Assembly (NCBI GenBank): GCA_017428265.1
Contig: JAFRRD010000016.1
Coordinates: forward strand, 1 to 44,201
Origin: Lachnospiraceae bacterium
GTDB taxonomy: Bacteria > Bacillota > Clostridia > Lachnospirales > Lachnospiraceae
Direction of reading: 5' to 3'
DNA: 44,201 nucleotides
Part shown: one piece after another, positions 1 through 7,422 of the stretch
Layout of the letters: the number at the start of each line of letters is the position of its first letter
Position numbering within the stretch: the first letter of the stretch is position 1
Program-made: the position numbers and the translations under genes
Notes under the pieces: generated by a model
Seen by the model: only the letters and a program-made list of their open reading frames with translations
Databases searched by the model: none
What the model was told of the DNA's origin: nothing

Positions 1-38
1 CAACTTCGTTCTTCTATGCTAAGATGTTTGTAGTTCAT
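1..38 (-). CDS. IS30-family transposase, N-terminal fragment running off the window
   Basis: Reading leftward from an ATG at 38-36, the 12 visible codons give MNYKHLSIEERS. This closely resembles the conserved start of IS30-family transposases (the helix-turn-helix region that begins YKHLxxEER). A strong ribosome binding site, AAAGGAG (complement of 46-52), sits 7 bases upstream. Only the start is in the window, so the DDE catalytic domain cannot be seen, and whether the element is intact is unknown. The start codon lies inside the 3' arm of an inverted repeat (32-44 with 88-100), described separately. The family call rests on a dozen residues and is an inference, though the match is characteristic. 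Confidence 0.7.
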   Translation of the reverse strand, partial: MNYKHLSIEERS

Positions 39-100
39 ACGAATTCTCCTTTGTGGATTGGTGTGTGGTAGCTTCATTCTACATGAGATTCGTATGAACT
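32..100 (-). promoter_or_regulatory. Inverted repeat enclosing the transposase start codon
   Basis: Arms at 32-44 and 88-100 are perfect 13-base complements (AGTTCATACGAAT / ATTCGTATGAACT). On the - strand the 3' arm contains the transposase ATG, and the Shine-Dalgarno sits in the loop beside the stem. A -10-like TAGAAT with an upstream TG (complement of 76-81) lies in the loop. Transcripts starting there would lack the 5' arm and leave the start codon free. Transcripts entering from outside would fold and hide it. The fold is seen; the regulatory role is inferred by analogy with IS10 and IS50. Confidence 0.55.
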
Positions 101-151
101 TTTCATTTTTTTATCTGTTGCACTTGATAGTATAATTCACCGTCTCACATG

Positions 152-181
152 AAAAACGGCCTCCCTGCGGAGGCCGTTTTT
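152..181. terminator. Bidirectional intrinsic terminator
   Basis: A perfect hairpin, AAAAACGGCCTCC (152-164), loop CTGC, GGAGGCCGTTTTT (169-181), has T-runs in both directions. It lies 19 bases beyond the stop codon of the first ABC exporter gene and would end that - strand operon. It could also stop + strand transcription coming from the left. Confidence 0.9.
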
Positions 182-199
182 TTATTGCTGTTTCCGGCA

Positions 200-1966
200 T
201 CAGCTCAGCGCGAACTGGCTCTTGTACAGCTTCGCGTAGAAGCCGCCCTGGGCCATCAGTTCGTCGTGATTTCCCTGCTCGACGATGTGGCCGTCGCGCA
301 TCACGAGGATCACGTCCGCTTCGCGGATGGTTGAGAGCCGGTGCGCCACGATGAAGCTCGTGCGGCCCTGCATCATGCGGGCAAAGGCGGACTGAATGTT
401 GATCTCGGTGCGGGTGTCGATGGAGCTCGTCGCTTCGTCGAGGATCAGCATGGGCGGGATGTTCAGCATCACGCGGGCAATGCACAGCAGCTGCTTCTGG
501 CCCTGCGAAAGGTTGCCGCCGTTCTCCGTGATCACGGTGTCGTAGCCCTGCGGCAGGCGTTTGATGAAGCTGTGGATGTGCGCGGCTTTCGCTGCCGCGA
601 TCACCTCTTCTTCCGTCGCATCCGGCCGGCCGAAGGCGATGTTCTCGCGGACCGTCCCGCGCTTTAACCAGGTGTCCTGCAGGACCATGCCGTAGTTTTT
701 CCGCAGGCCGTGCCGCGTCATGCTGCGGATGTCGGTCCCTTCCACGAGGATCCGGCCGCCGTCCACGTCGTAAAAGCGCATCAGCAGATTGATCAGCGTG
801 GTCTTGCCGCAGCCGGTCGGGCCGACGATCGCGATGCGCTGCCCCGCCTTCACGGAGAGCTTGAAATCCTCGATGAGCGGCCGCTCGGGGACGTAGCGGA
901 ACGAGACATTTTCAACGTCCACATTTCCCTCCGCCTCGAAAGCCGCGGCATCCGGCGCTTCCGCCGGCTCTTCCGCTTCATCCAGCAGGGCGAAGATGCG
1001 GGCAGCGCAGGCCAGGGCATTTTCCAGCTCGGTGATCACGGAGGAAATCTCGTTGAAGGGCTTTGCGTACTGGCTCGCGTAGCTCAGGAAGATCGACATC
1101 CCGCCGACGGTCATGCCGCCGCCTACGGCGGTCAGCGCGCAGACCAGGACTACCGCTGCGTAGACGACGTTGTTGACCAGGCGCGTCGAGGGATTCGTCA
1201 GGCTCGAGTAAAAGACCGCCTTCATGGAGACGTCCCGCAGGCGTTCGTTGACCTCGTCAAACTGCGCGAGCGAGGCCTCTTCGTGGCCGAAGGAGCGCAT
1301 GACCTTCAGGCCTTCGATGCTCTCGTTGATGAAGGCCGTCTCCTCACCGCGGACCTCCGACTGGGCCTTGAAAAAGCGGCTCGTGCGCTTCACGATGAAG
1401 CTCGCGACAAAGATGGAAAACGGTGTAAGGATCACGACGATCGCCGCCACGGCCGGATTCAGCCGCAGCATGATCACAAGGATGCCCGCGATCATGATCA
1501 CACCGGTAAAGAGCTGCGAAAAGCCCATGAGAAGGCCGTCGCCGATCGTCTCCGCGTCCGCCACGATGCGGCTTAAAAGATCGCCCGAGGGGTGCGCATC
1601 CAGATAGGACAGCGGGAGTTTCTGCAGCTTCGCGATCGCTTCATCCCGGAGGTCGTGGACTACGGAGAAGGTCAGGCGGTTGCCCGCATAGGCGAGCAGC
1701 CACTGCGCGCCGGCGGAAAGAGCGACCGCGATGCCGATCTTCAAAACCGCCTGCGCGATGACCGTGAAGTCGACCTGTCCCTTGTCGATCATCGCGTCGA
1801 TCGCCGCGCCGGAAAAGACCGGGACGAGCAGCTGCGCCGCGCAGACGACTGCCGCGCTCACCAGGCTGAGGACAAAGAATAAACGGTAAGGACGGATATA
1901 GGCCAGCATGCGCTTCAGGGCGCCGCGGCGGATCATTTTTTCTTCAGGCGAAGGACGCTTGCGCAT
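200..1966 (-). CDS. ABC exporter half-transporter (canonical ATPase subunit of heterodimer 1)
   Basis: Membrane and ATPase domains are fused in one chain of about 588 residues, as in MsbA/LmrA/BmrC-type type IV exporters. A six-helix membrane domain fills roughly residues 20-320. The ATPase domain follows: Walker A GPTGCGKTT near 380, signature LSQGQ near 485, Walker B LILDEATS near 507 with the catalytic Glu, and the switch His in VAHRL near 540. The signature departs from LSGGQ, which complements the partner's altered Walker B. I chose the ATG at 1966 because AAAGGAG lies 9 bases upstream. The ATG at 1975 directly abuts the Shine-Dalgarno and is less likely. The gene overlaps the end of the upstream partner by 23 bases, so translation is probably coupled. 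Substrate unknown; multidrug, peptide or lipid export is typical of the family. Confidence 0.93.
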   Translation of the reverse strand: MRKRPSPEEKMIRRGALKRMLAYIRPYRLFFVLSLVSAAVVCAAQLLVPVFSGAAIDAMIDKGQVDFTVIAQAVLKIGIAVALSAGAQWLLAYAGNRLTFSVVHDLRDEAIAKLQKLPLSYLDAHPSGDLLSRIVADAETIGDGLLMGFSQLFTGVIMIAGILVIMLRLNPAVAAIVVILTPFSIFVASFIVKRTSRFFKAQSEVRGEETAFINESIEGLKVMRSFGHEEASLAQFDEVNERLRDVSMKAVFYSSLTNPSTRLVNNVVYAAVVLVCALTAVGGGMTVGGMSIFLSYASQYAKPFNEISSVITELENALACAARIFALLDEAEEPAEAPDAAAFEAEGNVDVENVSFRYVPERPLIEDFKLSVKAGQRIAIVGPTGCGKTTLINLLMRFYDVDGGRILVEGTDIRSMTRHGLRKNYGMVLQDTWLKRGTVRENIAFGRPDATEEEVIAAAKAAHIHSFIKRLPQGYDTVITENGGNLSQGQKQLLCIARVMLNIPPMLILDEATSSIDTRTEINIQSAFARMMQGRTSFIVAHRLSTIREADVILVMRDGHIVEQGNHDELMAQGGFYAKLYKSQFALS

Positions 1967-3695
1967 GCTGCTCATCTCCTTTCCTGAACTGGCTTTCATG
2001 GATCTCCCTATAGACCGGGCAGGACGCCATCAGCTCATCATGGGTTCCGGAGCCGGCCAGATGACCGTCCTCCAGAACCAGGATGCGGTCCGCATGGCGC
2101 AGGCTCGAAGTGCGCTGCGACACGATGAAGACCGTGGTCGATGCCGGGAGCGCGCGGAGCGCACGGCGAAGGGCTGCGTCGGTCGCGTAGTCGAGGGCAC
2201 TCGAGCTGTCGTCGAGGATCAGGATATCCGGCTTCATGACGAGGGCCCGTGCGATGGTCAGGCGCTGTTTCTGGCCGCCGGAGAGGTTCCGGCCGCCCTG
2301 CTCGATCTTCGCATCCAGGCCGCCTTCCTTTTCCCGGACGAAGTCCGCGGCCTGCGCGATCTCCAGCGCCTGCCAGAGTTCTTCATCCGTCGCTTCGGCA
2401 TTGCCCCAGAGCAGGTTCGAGCGCACCGTGCCGGAGAAAAGCTGCGCCTTCTGCATCACGACCGCGATGTGCCGGCGGAGCGTCTCCGCCGACCAGTCTT
2501 CGATCGGCTGGCCTTCCAGGAAAATTTTCCCGTCAGTCACCTCATAAAAGCGGGGAATCAAGTTGACAAGAGTGGATTTACCGCTGCCCGTGCCGCCGAT
2601 CACGCCGACCGTCTGTCCGCGCAGCGCCGTAAAGCTGATGTCATTCAGGCTCTCGCCCGCCGCCCCGCGATAGGCCATGCCCACATGTTCGAAGCGCACC
2701 GCCTCGTCCGCGCCGCTCCACTCCGCCTTATCCTTTTCCGGAAACTGCATTCCGTTCAGCGTGTCGAGCACCTGCTCCACGCGCTTCATGGAGGCGATCG
2801 CCCGCGCGATCGTGACGATCAGGTTCGCGAGCTTGACCAGCTCCACAAGGATCTGGTTCATGTAGTTGATGAGCGCGACCACGTCGCCGGACATGAGCGC
2901 GCCGCTCTCCACGTGCTGCCCGCCCTTGTACAGGATCAGGATGACGCAGAGGTTGACGACGACGTAGGTGAGCGGGTTCGTGAGCGCGGCGATGCGGCCG
3001 GTCCGCAGCTGCGCCGCCTTCAGCGCGCCGTTGACGGCATGGAAGCGTTCCTCTTCCCTTCGTTCCATGCCGAAGGCACGGATCACCCGGACGCCTTCCA
3101 GGTTCTCCCTGGCCGCACCGGTCACGCCGTCCAGCTGATTCTGAATGCCGCGATATTTCGGAGCGGTGATACGCATGATCCCGATCACGATAACGGACAG
3201 TACGGCGATCCCGCCCAGGAAGATCAGGGCGATCCGCGGCGAGATCTTGAAGGCCATGACCGCCGCGCCGGCCACCACGAAGGGGCTGCGCAGGAACAGG
3301 CGCAGGAAGAGATTCACACCGTTCTGCACCTGATTGACGTCGCTGGTCATGCGGGTGATGAGCGTCGGCACGCCTGCCGCATCCATTTCCGCAAAGCCCA
3401 GACTCTGAATGTGCCGAAAGAGCTGATGCCGCAGTTTCGACGATACGCCGGTCGCCGCGCGCGAGGCAAAGTACTGCGCCGTAAAGGAGCAGACCAGGCC
3501 GATGAGCGCCATCAGCACTAAAAGCCCGCAGTTCCTCAAAATGAAAGCCTTGTCACCCCCGCGGATGCCGATGTTGATGATGCGGGCGACCACGAGCGGC
3601 ACGAGCAAGTCGAAGGTCGCTTCGAGCATCTTAAACAGCGGAGCCAGAATGCTCTCCGCGCGATGCTTCCGCATGAGTTTCTTCAGGTATTTCAA
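1944..3695 (-). CDS. ABC exporter half-transporter (degenerate ATPase subunit of heterodimer 1), TTG start
   Basis: Fused membrane-ATPase exporter subunit of about 583 residues. Walker A GGTGSGKST lies near residue 365 and the canonical LSGGQ signature near 468. Walker B reads ILILDDSSSALD near 490, so the catalytic Glu is replaced by Asp. The switch position reads VSQR, with Gln where His is expected. These two changes define the degenerate site in heterodimeric exporters such as TM287/288 and BmrCD, so this subunit should pair with the product of 200-1966. The frame is open further upstream, but the only good initiation signal is GGAGG followed 8 bases later by TTG at 3695 (MKYLKKLMRKHR). 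The longer N-terminus is not conserved-looking and would start inside the promoter region. First gene of a two-gene operon. Confidence 0.92.
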   Translation of the reverse strand: MKYLKKLMRKHRAESILAPLFKMLEATFDLLVPLVVARIINIGIRGGDKAFILRNCGLLVLMALIGLVCSFTAQYFASRAATGVSSKLRHQLFRHIQSLGFAEMDAAGVPTLITRMTSDVNQVQNGVNLFLRLFLRSPFVVAGAAVMAFKISPRIALIFLGGIAVLSVIVIGIMRITAPKYRGIQNQLDGVTGAARENLEGVRVIRAFGMERREEERFHAVNGALKAAQLRTGRIAALTNPLTYVVVNLCVILILYKGGQHVESGALMSGDVVALINYMNQILVELVKLANLIVTIARAIASMKRVEQVLDTLNGMQFPEKDKAEWSGADEAVRFEHVGMAYRGAAGESLNDISFTALRGQTVGVIGGTGSGKSTLVNLIPRFYEVTDGKIFLEGQPIEDWSAETLRRHIAVVMQKAQLFSGTVRSNLLWGNAEATDEELWQALEIAQAADFVREKEGGLDAKIEQGGRNLSGGQKQRLTIARALVMKPDILILDDSSSALDYATDAALRRALRALPASTTVFIVSQRTSSLRHADRILVLEDGHLAGSGTHDELMASCPVYREIHESQFRKGDEQHAQASFA

Positions 3696-3771
3696 GAAGA
3701 TATCCTCCGTTATCTGTGAAGTCAGGCGCGGCCTCCGAAACGTCCCGGAAATGCCCTTCGCCGTCCGTTTC

Positions 3772-3801
3772 ACTATAGCACGGAAAGCCTGTGCGCCGCA
3801 A
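3772..3801 (-). promoter_or_regulatory. Probable promoter of ABC exporter 1 operon
   Basis: On the - strand TTGCGG (complement of 3796-3801) is followed after 18 bases by TATAGT (complement of 3772-3777). The likely start site is about 70 bases upstream of the TTG start codon. I see no leader ORF or attenuator here, unlike exporter 2. Confidence 0.5.
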
Positions 3802-3883
3802 GGAAAACCCGTACACCGCAAGCCAGTGCAGATCCTGCCGCCGACCGGGCCGCGCCGGAACCTGAGGTCCGCGCAATTACCTA

Positions 3884-3912
3884 TTGACTTCGTAGGTTTT
3901 TGGCAGTATAAT
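3884..3912 (+). promoter_or_regulatory. Sigma-A promoter of cysK
   Basis: TTGACT (3884-3889), a 17-base spacer and a perfect TATAAT (3907-3912). It lies about 50 bases upstream of the cysK start codon. Confidence 0.85.
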
Positions 3913-3919
3913 CCTCCCA

Positions 3920-3936
3920 GGTCCGTAAGCCGGACC
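3920..3936 (+). promoter_or_regulatory. Small hairpin in the cysK 5' leader
   Basis: GGTCCG (3920-3925), loop TAAGC, CGGACC (3931-3936) forms a perfect 6-bp stem at about +2 to +18 of the predicted transcript. It may stabilise the 5' end or act as an operator. The leader is too short for a T-box or S-box. Role unknown. Confidence 0.4.
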
Positions 3937-3961
3937 TCAACGCATGAAAGGAAGTATTGCC

Positions 3962-4894
3962 ATGCCGAAGATCTACACTTCTGCCGATCAGCTGATCGGA
4001 CATACCCCCCTCCTGGAACTCACCCATATCGAACGTACGGAAAAGCTGGGTGCGAAAGTCCTGGCTAAGCTTGAATATTTCAACCCTGCCGGCTCCGTCA
4101 AGGACCGCATCGCGAAGTCGATGATCGACGACGCCGAGGAAAAAGGCCTCCTGAAGGAAGGCTCCGTCATCATTGAACCGACCTCCGGCAACACCGGGAT
4201 CGGCCTCGCCTCCGTGGCCGCGGCGCGCGGCTACCGCATCATCATCGTGATGCCGGACAGCATGAGCGTGGAGCGCCGCCAGCTGATGAAGGCCTACGGT
4301 GCCGAGCTGGTGCTTTCCGAAGGCGCAAAGGGCATGAAAGGTGCGATCGCGAAAGCGGAGGAACTTGCTGCGGCGATCCCCGGCAGTTTCATTCCCGGTC
4401 AGTTCACGAATCCGGCCAACCCGAAAGCCCACCGTGAGACCACCGGCCCCGAGATCTGGGAAGATACCGACGGCAAGGTCGACATCTTCGTTGCCGGCGT
4501 GGGCACAGGCGGCACGCTCACCGGCACCGGCGAGTATCTGAAGGAGAAGAACCCTGCCGTCAAAGTCGTCGCGGTCGAGCCGGCCTCCTCTCCCGTCCTC
4601 TCGAAGGGGACTGCGGGGCCGCACAAGATCCAGGGCATCGGCGCGGGCTTCGTTCCGGACGTCCTGAATACTGCGGTATACGATGAGATCATCCCCGTGG
4701 AAAACGAAGACGCTTTCGCCGCCGGCAAGGCCTTCGGCAGACAGGAAGGCGTCCTCGTGGGCATTTCCTCCGGTGCGGCGCTGCATGCGGCCGTACAGCT
4801 TGCGAAGCGCCCGGAAAATGCCGGCAAGACGATCGTCGTCCTGCTTCCGGACACCGGCGACCGCTATCTTTCGACGCCGCTTTTTTCCGACTGA
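3962..4894 (+). CDS. cysK: Cysteine synthase A (O-acetylserine sulfhydrylase)
   Basis: A PLP enzyme that makes L-cysteine from O-acetyl-L-serine and sulfide in the cytosol. At 310 residues it is the usual CysK length. The PLP lysine is K47 in NPAGSVKDR, the substrate loop TSGNTG is at 74-79, the phosphate-binding loop [10 protein letters not shown] lies near 178-187, and a conserved GISSGAAL follows near 265. The start is the ATG at 3962, which follows AAAGGAAG with 7 bases between. The in-frame ATG at 3944 overlaps that Shine-Dalgarno and is rejected. The gene has its own strong promoter. Its 3' end carries the promoter of mnmA, which supplies a protein using cysteine-derived sulfur, a plausible functional link. 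Confidence 0.96.
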   Translation: MPKIYTSADQLIGHTPLLELTHIERTEKLGAKVLAKLEYFNPAGSVKDRIAKSMIDDAEEKGLLKEGSVIIEPTSGNTGIGLASVAAARGYRIIIVMPDSMSVERRQLMKAYGAELVLSEGAKGMKGAIAKAEELAAAIPGSFIPGQFTNPANPKAHRETTGPEIWEDTDGKVDIFVAGVGTGGTLTGTGEYLKEKNPAVKVVAVEPASSPVLSKGTAGPHKIQGIGAGFVPDVLNTAVYDEIIPVENEDAFAAGKAFGRQEGVLVGISSGAALHAAVQLAKRPENAGKTIVVLLPDTGDRYLSTPLFSD

Positions 4895-4919
4895 CAAAGG
4901 CGCGAAAACATGCTATACT
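4891..4919 (+). promoter_or_regulatory. Promoter of mnmA overlapping the cysK stop codon
   Basis: CTGACA (4891-4896), a 17-base spacer and TATACT (4914-4919). The -35 box includes the cysK TGA (4892-4894). The mnmA start is about 45 bases downstream. Confidence 0.7.
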
Positions 4920-4962
4920 CCAGGCAGACGCAGCCTTTGCGAAGCCCTGAGAGCAGGAACGG

Positions 4963-6027
4963 ATGATGAAAATCTTGACAGCAATGAGCGGCGGCGTGGA
5001 TTCCAGTGTCGCCGCTCTTCTTTTGAAAAATGAGGGTCATGAGCTGATCGGCGCGACCATGAAGCTTTATGACAACGAGACCGCGGGCCTTCAGACGAAG
5101 ACCTGCTGCTCCCTCGACGATACCGACGACGCGCGCCGGGTCGCGATGCGGCTGGGCTTTCCTTATTATGTCTTCAATTATCAGGAAGATTTCGGCCGGG
5201 AAGTCATCGACCGTTTCGTCTGCGCCTATGAAAAGGGCTGCACGCCGAACCCCTGCATCGACTGCAACCGTTACATGAAATTCGGAAAGCTGTATGAGCG
5301 GGCCGCCGTCCTCGGCTGCAATGCCGTCGCGACCGGCCACTATGCGCAGGTCGTCTTTGAGGACGGGCGGTGGCTGCTGAAAAAGGGCCTCGACATGAGC
5401 AAGGACCAGAGCTACGTGCTGGCCTGCCTCACGCAGGAGCAGCTCGCCCACACCCGCCTGCCGCTCGGCGGCCTCACCAAGGACGAAGTACGCCGCCTCG
5501 CCGCGGAAAACGGCTTTTATAATGCGAACAAGCCCGACAGCCAGGACATTTGCTTCGTGCCGGACGGCGACTATGCGGGCTTCATTTCCCGCTATACCGG
5601 GAATTACTGCCTGCCCGGCGATTTCGTTCTGGAGGACGGGACCGTCGTCGGCCGCCACAAGGGCATTACGCACTATACGATCGGGCAGCGGCGCGGCCTC
5701 GGCATCGCCTGGAGCCACTCGCTCTTCGTCAAAAAGATCGACACCGAAACGAACTGGGTCATCCTCTCCGACAACGATGGGCTGTTCGCGCGCGAACTCT
5801 TTGCGAACGGGATGAACTGGATCCGCTGGGATGTCCCGCCGGCGGAATTCCGCTGTGCGGCGCGCATCCGCTACCGCCACACGGAGCAGCCAGCAACGGT
5901 CTTTTTGCAGGAAGACGGCTCCGTCCGCGTGCTCTTCGACGAGCCGCAGCGCGCGGTCACGCCCGGCCAGACCCTCGTCCTTTACGACGGCGACACGGTC
6001 CTCGCCGGCGGCACGATCGTGAAATGA
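4963..6027 (+). CDS. mnmA: tRNA-specific 2-thiouridylase MnmA
   Basis: Transfers sulfur to U34 of the wobble position in tRNA-Lys, tRNA-Glu and tRNA-Gln, using ATP to adenylate the base. The 354 residues match the family. The PP-loop SGGVDSSV is at residues 9-16. The catalytic cysteine lies in the PNPCIDCNRYMKFG block near residue 100, and the second active-site cysteine in SQDICFVPDGDY near 195. The family's GQRRGLG motif lies near residue 245. Two consecutive ATG codons (4963 and 4966) could serve as the start; the Shine-Dalgarno is modest. A terminator follows at 6048. It stands alone rather than beside its sulfur donor IscS, but directly follows cysK. Confidence 0.96.
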   Translation: MMKILTAMSGGVDSSVAALLLKNEGHELIGATMKLYDNETAGLQTKTCCSLDDTDDARRVAMRLGFPYYVFNYQEDFGREVIDRFVCAYEKGCTPNPCIDCNRYMKFGKLYERAAVLGCNAVATGHYAQVVFEDGRWLLKKGLDMSKDQSYVLACLTQEQLAHTRLPLGGLTKDEVRRLAAENGFYNANKPDSQDICFVPDGDYAGFISRYTGNYCLPGDFVLEDGTVVGRHKGITHYTIGQRRGLGIAWSHSLFVKKIDTETNWVILSDNDGLFARELFANGMNWIRWDVPPAEFRCAARIRYRHTEQPATVFLQEDGSVRVLFDEPQRAVTPGQTLVLYDGDTVLAGGTIVK

Positions 6028-6047
6028 GCCTTATCCGATATCCTCAG

Positions 6048-6078
6048 GACGCAGCACTTCCCGGTGCCGCGTCTTTTT
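6048..6078 (+). terminator. Intrinsic terminator of mnmA
   Basis: GACGCAGCAC (6048-6057) pairs with GTGCCGCGTC (6064-6073) with one mismatch, followed by TTTTT. It lies 20 bases past the mnmA stop. Confidence 0.75.
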
Positions 6079-6123
6079 ATTGCGTTTTTTCCTCAACGGT
6101 CTGCTGTTCTGCGTTTATTATTC

Positions 6124-6162
6124 TTGAAAAAAAGCCGTAAAAATGATACAAAACAAGTATCA
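6124..6162 (+). promoter_or_regulatory. Putative promoter with overlapping palindromic operator
   Basis: TTGAAA (6124-6129), a 17-base spacer and a weak -10 TACAAA (6147-6152). The -10 lies within the perfect dyad TGATAC-N7-GTATCA (6144-6149 and 6157-6162), which is shaped like a binding site for a dimeric repressor. Its target would be the zinc-ribbon gene pair beginning 112 bases downstream. The dyad is seen; regulation is inferred. Confidence 0.4.
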
Positions 6163-6273
6163 GTCTATTTGCAGCCCGTAAACCCCTGACCTTACTCTCT
6201 GACCCCCGAACACCTGATAAGTGAAAACATATCAGCACCGTACAGCCCCCACCATACAGGAAGGAGATCCCCT

Positions 6274-7422
6274 ATGGCGAAATTCTGCACAAAATGCGGC
6301 GCCGCGCTTGCCGAAGGAGCAAAATTCTGCACCTCCTGCGGCACGCCTGTTGCTGCGCCGCAGCCCGCCGCTGCACCTGTCCGCGGACCGGCCGCCGAGC
6401 CGGCAGCAACACCTGCTGAAGCACCCGCAGAGAAGAAACGGCTCCTGCCGCGGAAAGAAAAGCAGCCCGAACCCGAGCCGGCAGCGAAGACGGAACCCGT
6501 GGCTGAACCGACCCCCGTCCCTGCTTCTGAACCGGCCCCTGCTCCCGCTCTTGAACCGGCGGCAGTTCCCGAAACCGAAGCAGCAGCCGCTCCGCAGACC
6601 TTCAGTTTCAACGCCTCGTCGGTCCTCGGCGAGACGGCTCTCGGCAGCATCGGCGGAGACCTTTCCGCTGCGGCAGCCGAAGCGCTCCCCGGCCCGTTCA
6701 AGGTCATCGGCAGCAGCATTAAGACCTTCATCTCTTCGGTCGCCGCAGTGATCAAGGAACCGAAGAAACTGATCCCGGCCCTTGTTCTGGCCGTCATCTG
6801 GCTCGTCCTGAACATCCTGCAGGCCACGGGCGTCGAGTCGGAATTCACCGACATCCTGTCCTTTGTCACCTTCGCCAAAGGCGGCATGAGCGGCGGGATC
6901 GCCGGCGCGGTCGGCGGCATCCTCGGCAAGGGTCTCTTCGCCGGCGCCGTCACAATGCTGATCGGCAGGATCGGCCGCAAAGGCAGCGGTGAAAAGCGCT
7001 CGCTTATCGAAAGGCTGAAGGGCTCTTTCGGCTTTTCTTCCGAAACGCTCTTTCTGTGGCTGACCGGAGCCGGCGCTGCCATGCTGATCTTCCTTTTCAT
7101 CTCCGGCGGCGATACGAGATCTGCCTTCATGGCCGGCCTCGCCTGTACTTTCCTTTCCGGCAGCGCTGCCTTAAGCAACGGCTTCGTCAAACAGATCCTC
7201 TCCTCCTTCGTCAGAAAGAGCAAAACTGACGTGAGCGGAAAGGTCAGCGAACTCATCCGGGGCGGAACGGCCGGTTTTGCCGCCGCTTCCTTCATCGGCC
7301 TGTCCGGGATCAGACTCATCCTGAGCCTCCTGGGCGGTTTCCTCTTCGTCGGCGGCATCGTGATGATCATCCTCACCAAGGCAGGCGTTGTCATGTACAG
7401 AAAGAAGGTGCCGGCAAAATGA
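6274..7422 (+). CDS. Zinc-ribbon membrane protein with Pro/Ala-rich linker
   Basis: A protein of 382 residues. It opens with a double-Cys zinc ribbon (Cys 5, 8, 19 and 22; CTKCG and CTSCG). A long low-complexity linker rich in Pro, Ala and Glu follows (about 28-110), then a hydrophobic half with about five membrane segments, for example near 165-185, 205-230 and 340-375. Clear Shine-Dalgarno, GGAG 7 bases before ATG. Its last codon overlaps the start of the next gene by four bases (ATGA), so the two are almost surely one operon. Zinc-ribbon membrane proteins of this kind are common in Clostridia, but no biochemical role is established to my knowledge. A cytosolic ribbon anchored at the membrane suggests a scaffold or sensor for the partner protein. 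Confidence 0.75.
   Translation: MAKFCTKCGAALAEGAKFCTSCGTPVAAPQPAAAPVRGPAAEPAATPAEAPAEKKRLLPRKEKQPEPEPAAKTEPVAEPTPVPASEPAPAPALEPAAVPETEAAAAPQTFSFNASSVLGETALGSIGGDLSAAAAEALPGPFKVIGSSIKTFISSVAAVIKEPKKLIPALVLAVIWLVLNILQATGVESEFTDILSFVTFAKGGMSGGIAGAVGGILGKGLFAGAVTMLIGRIGRKGSGEKRSLIERLKGSFGFSSETLFLWLTGAGAAMLIFLFISGGDTRSAFMAGLACTFLSGSAALSNGFVKQILSSFVRKSKTDVSGKVSELIRGGTAGFAAASFIGLSGIRLILSLLGGFLFVGGIVMIILTKAGVVMYRKKVPAK

Noticed and set aside
1908-3521. 537-codon open frame on +
   Set aside because: Antisense shadow of ABC exporter 1; low-complexity charged composition.
3838-3961. T-box or S-box riboswitch before cysK
   Set aside because: The transcribed leader is only about 45 bases and shows just one small hairpin.
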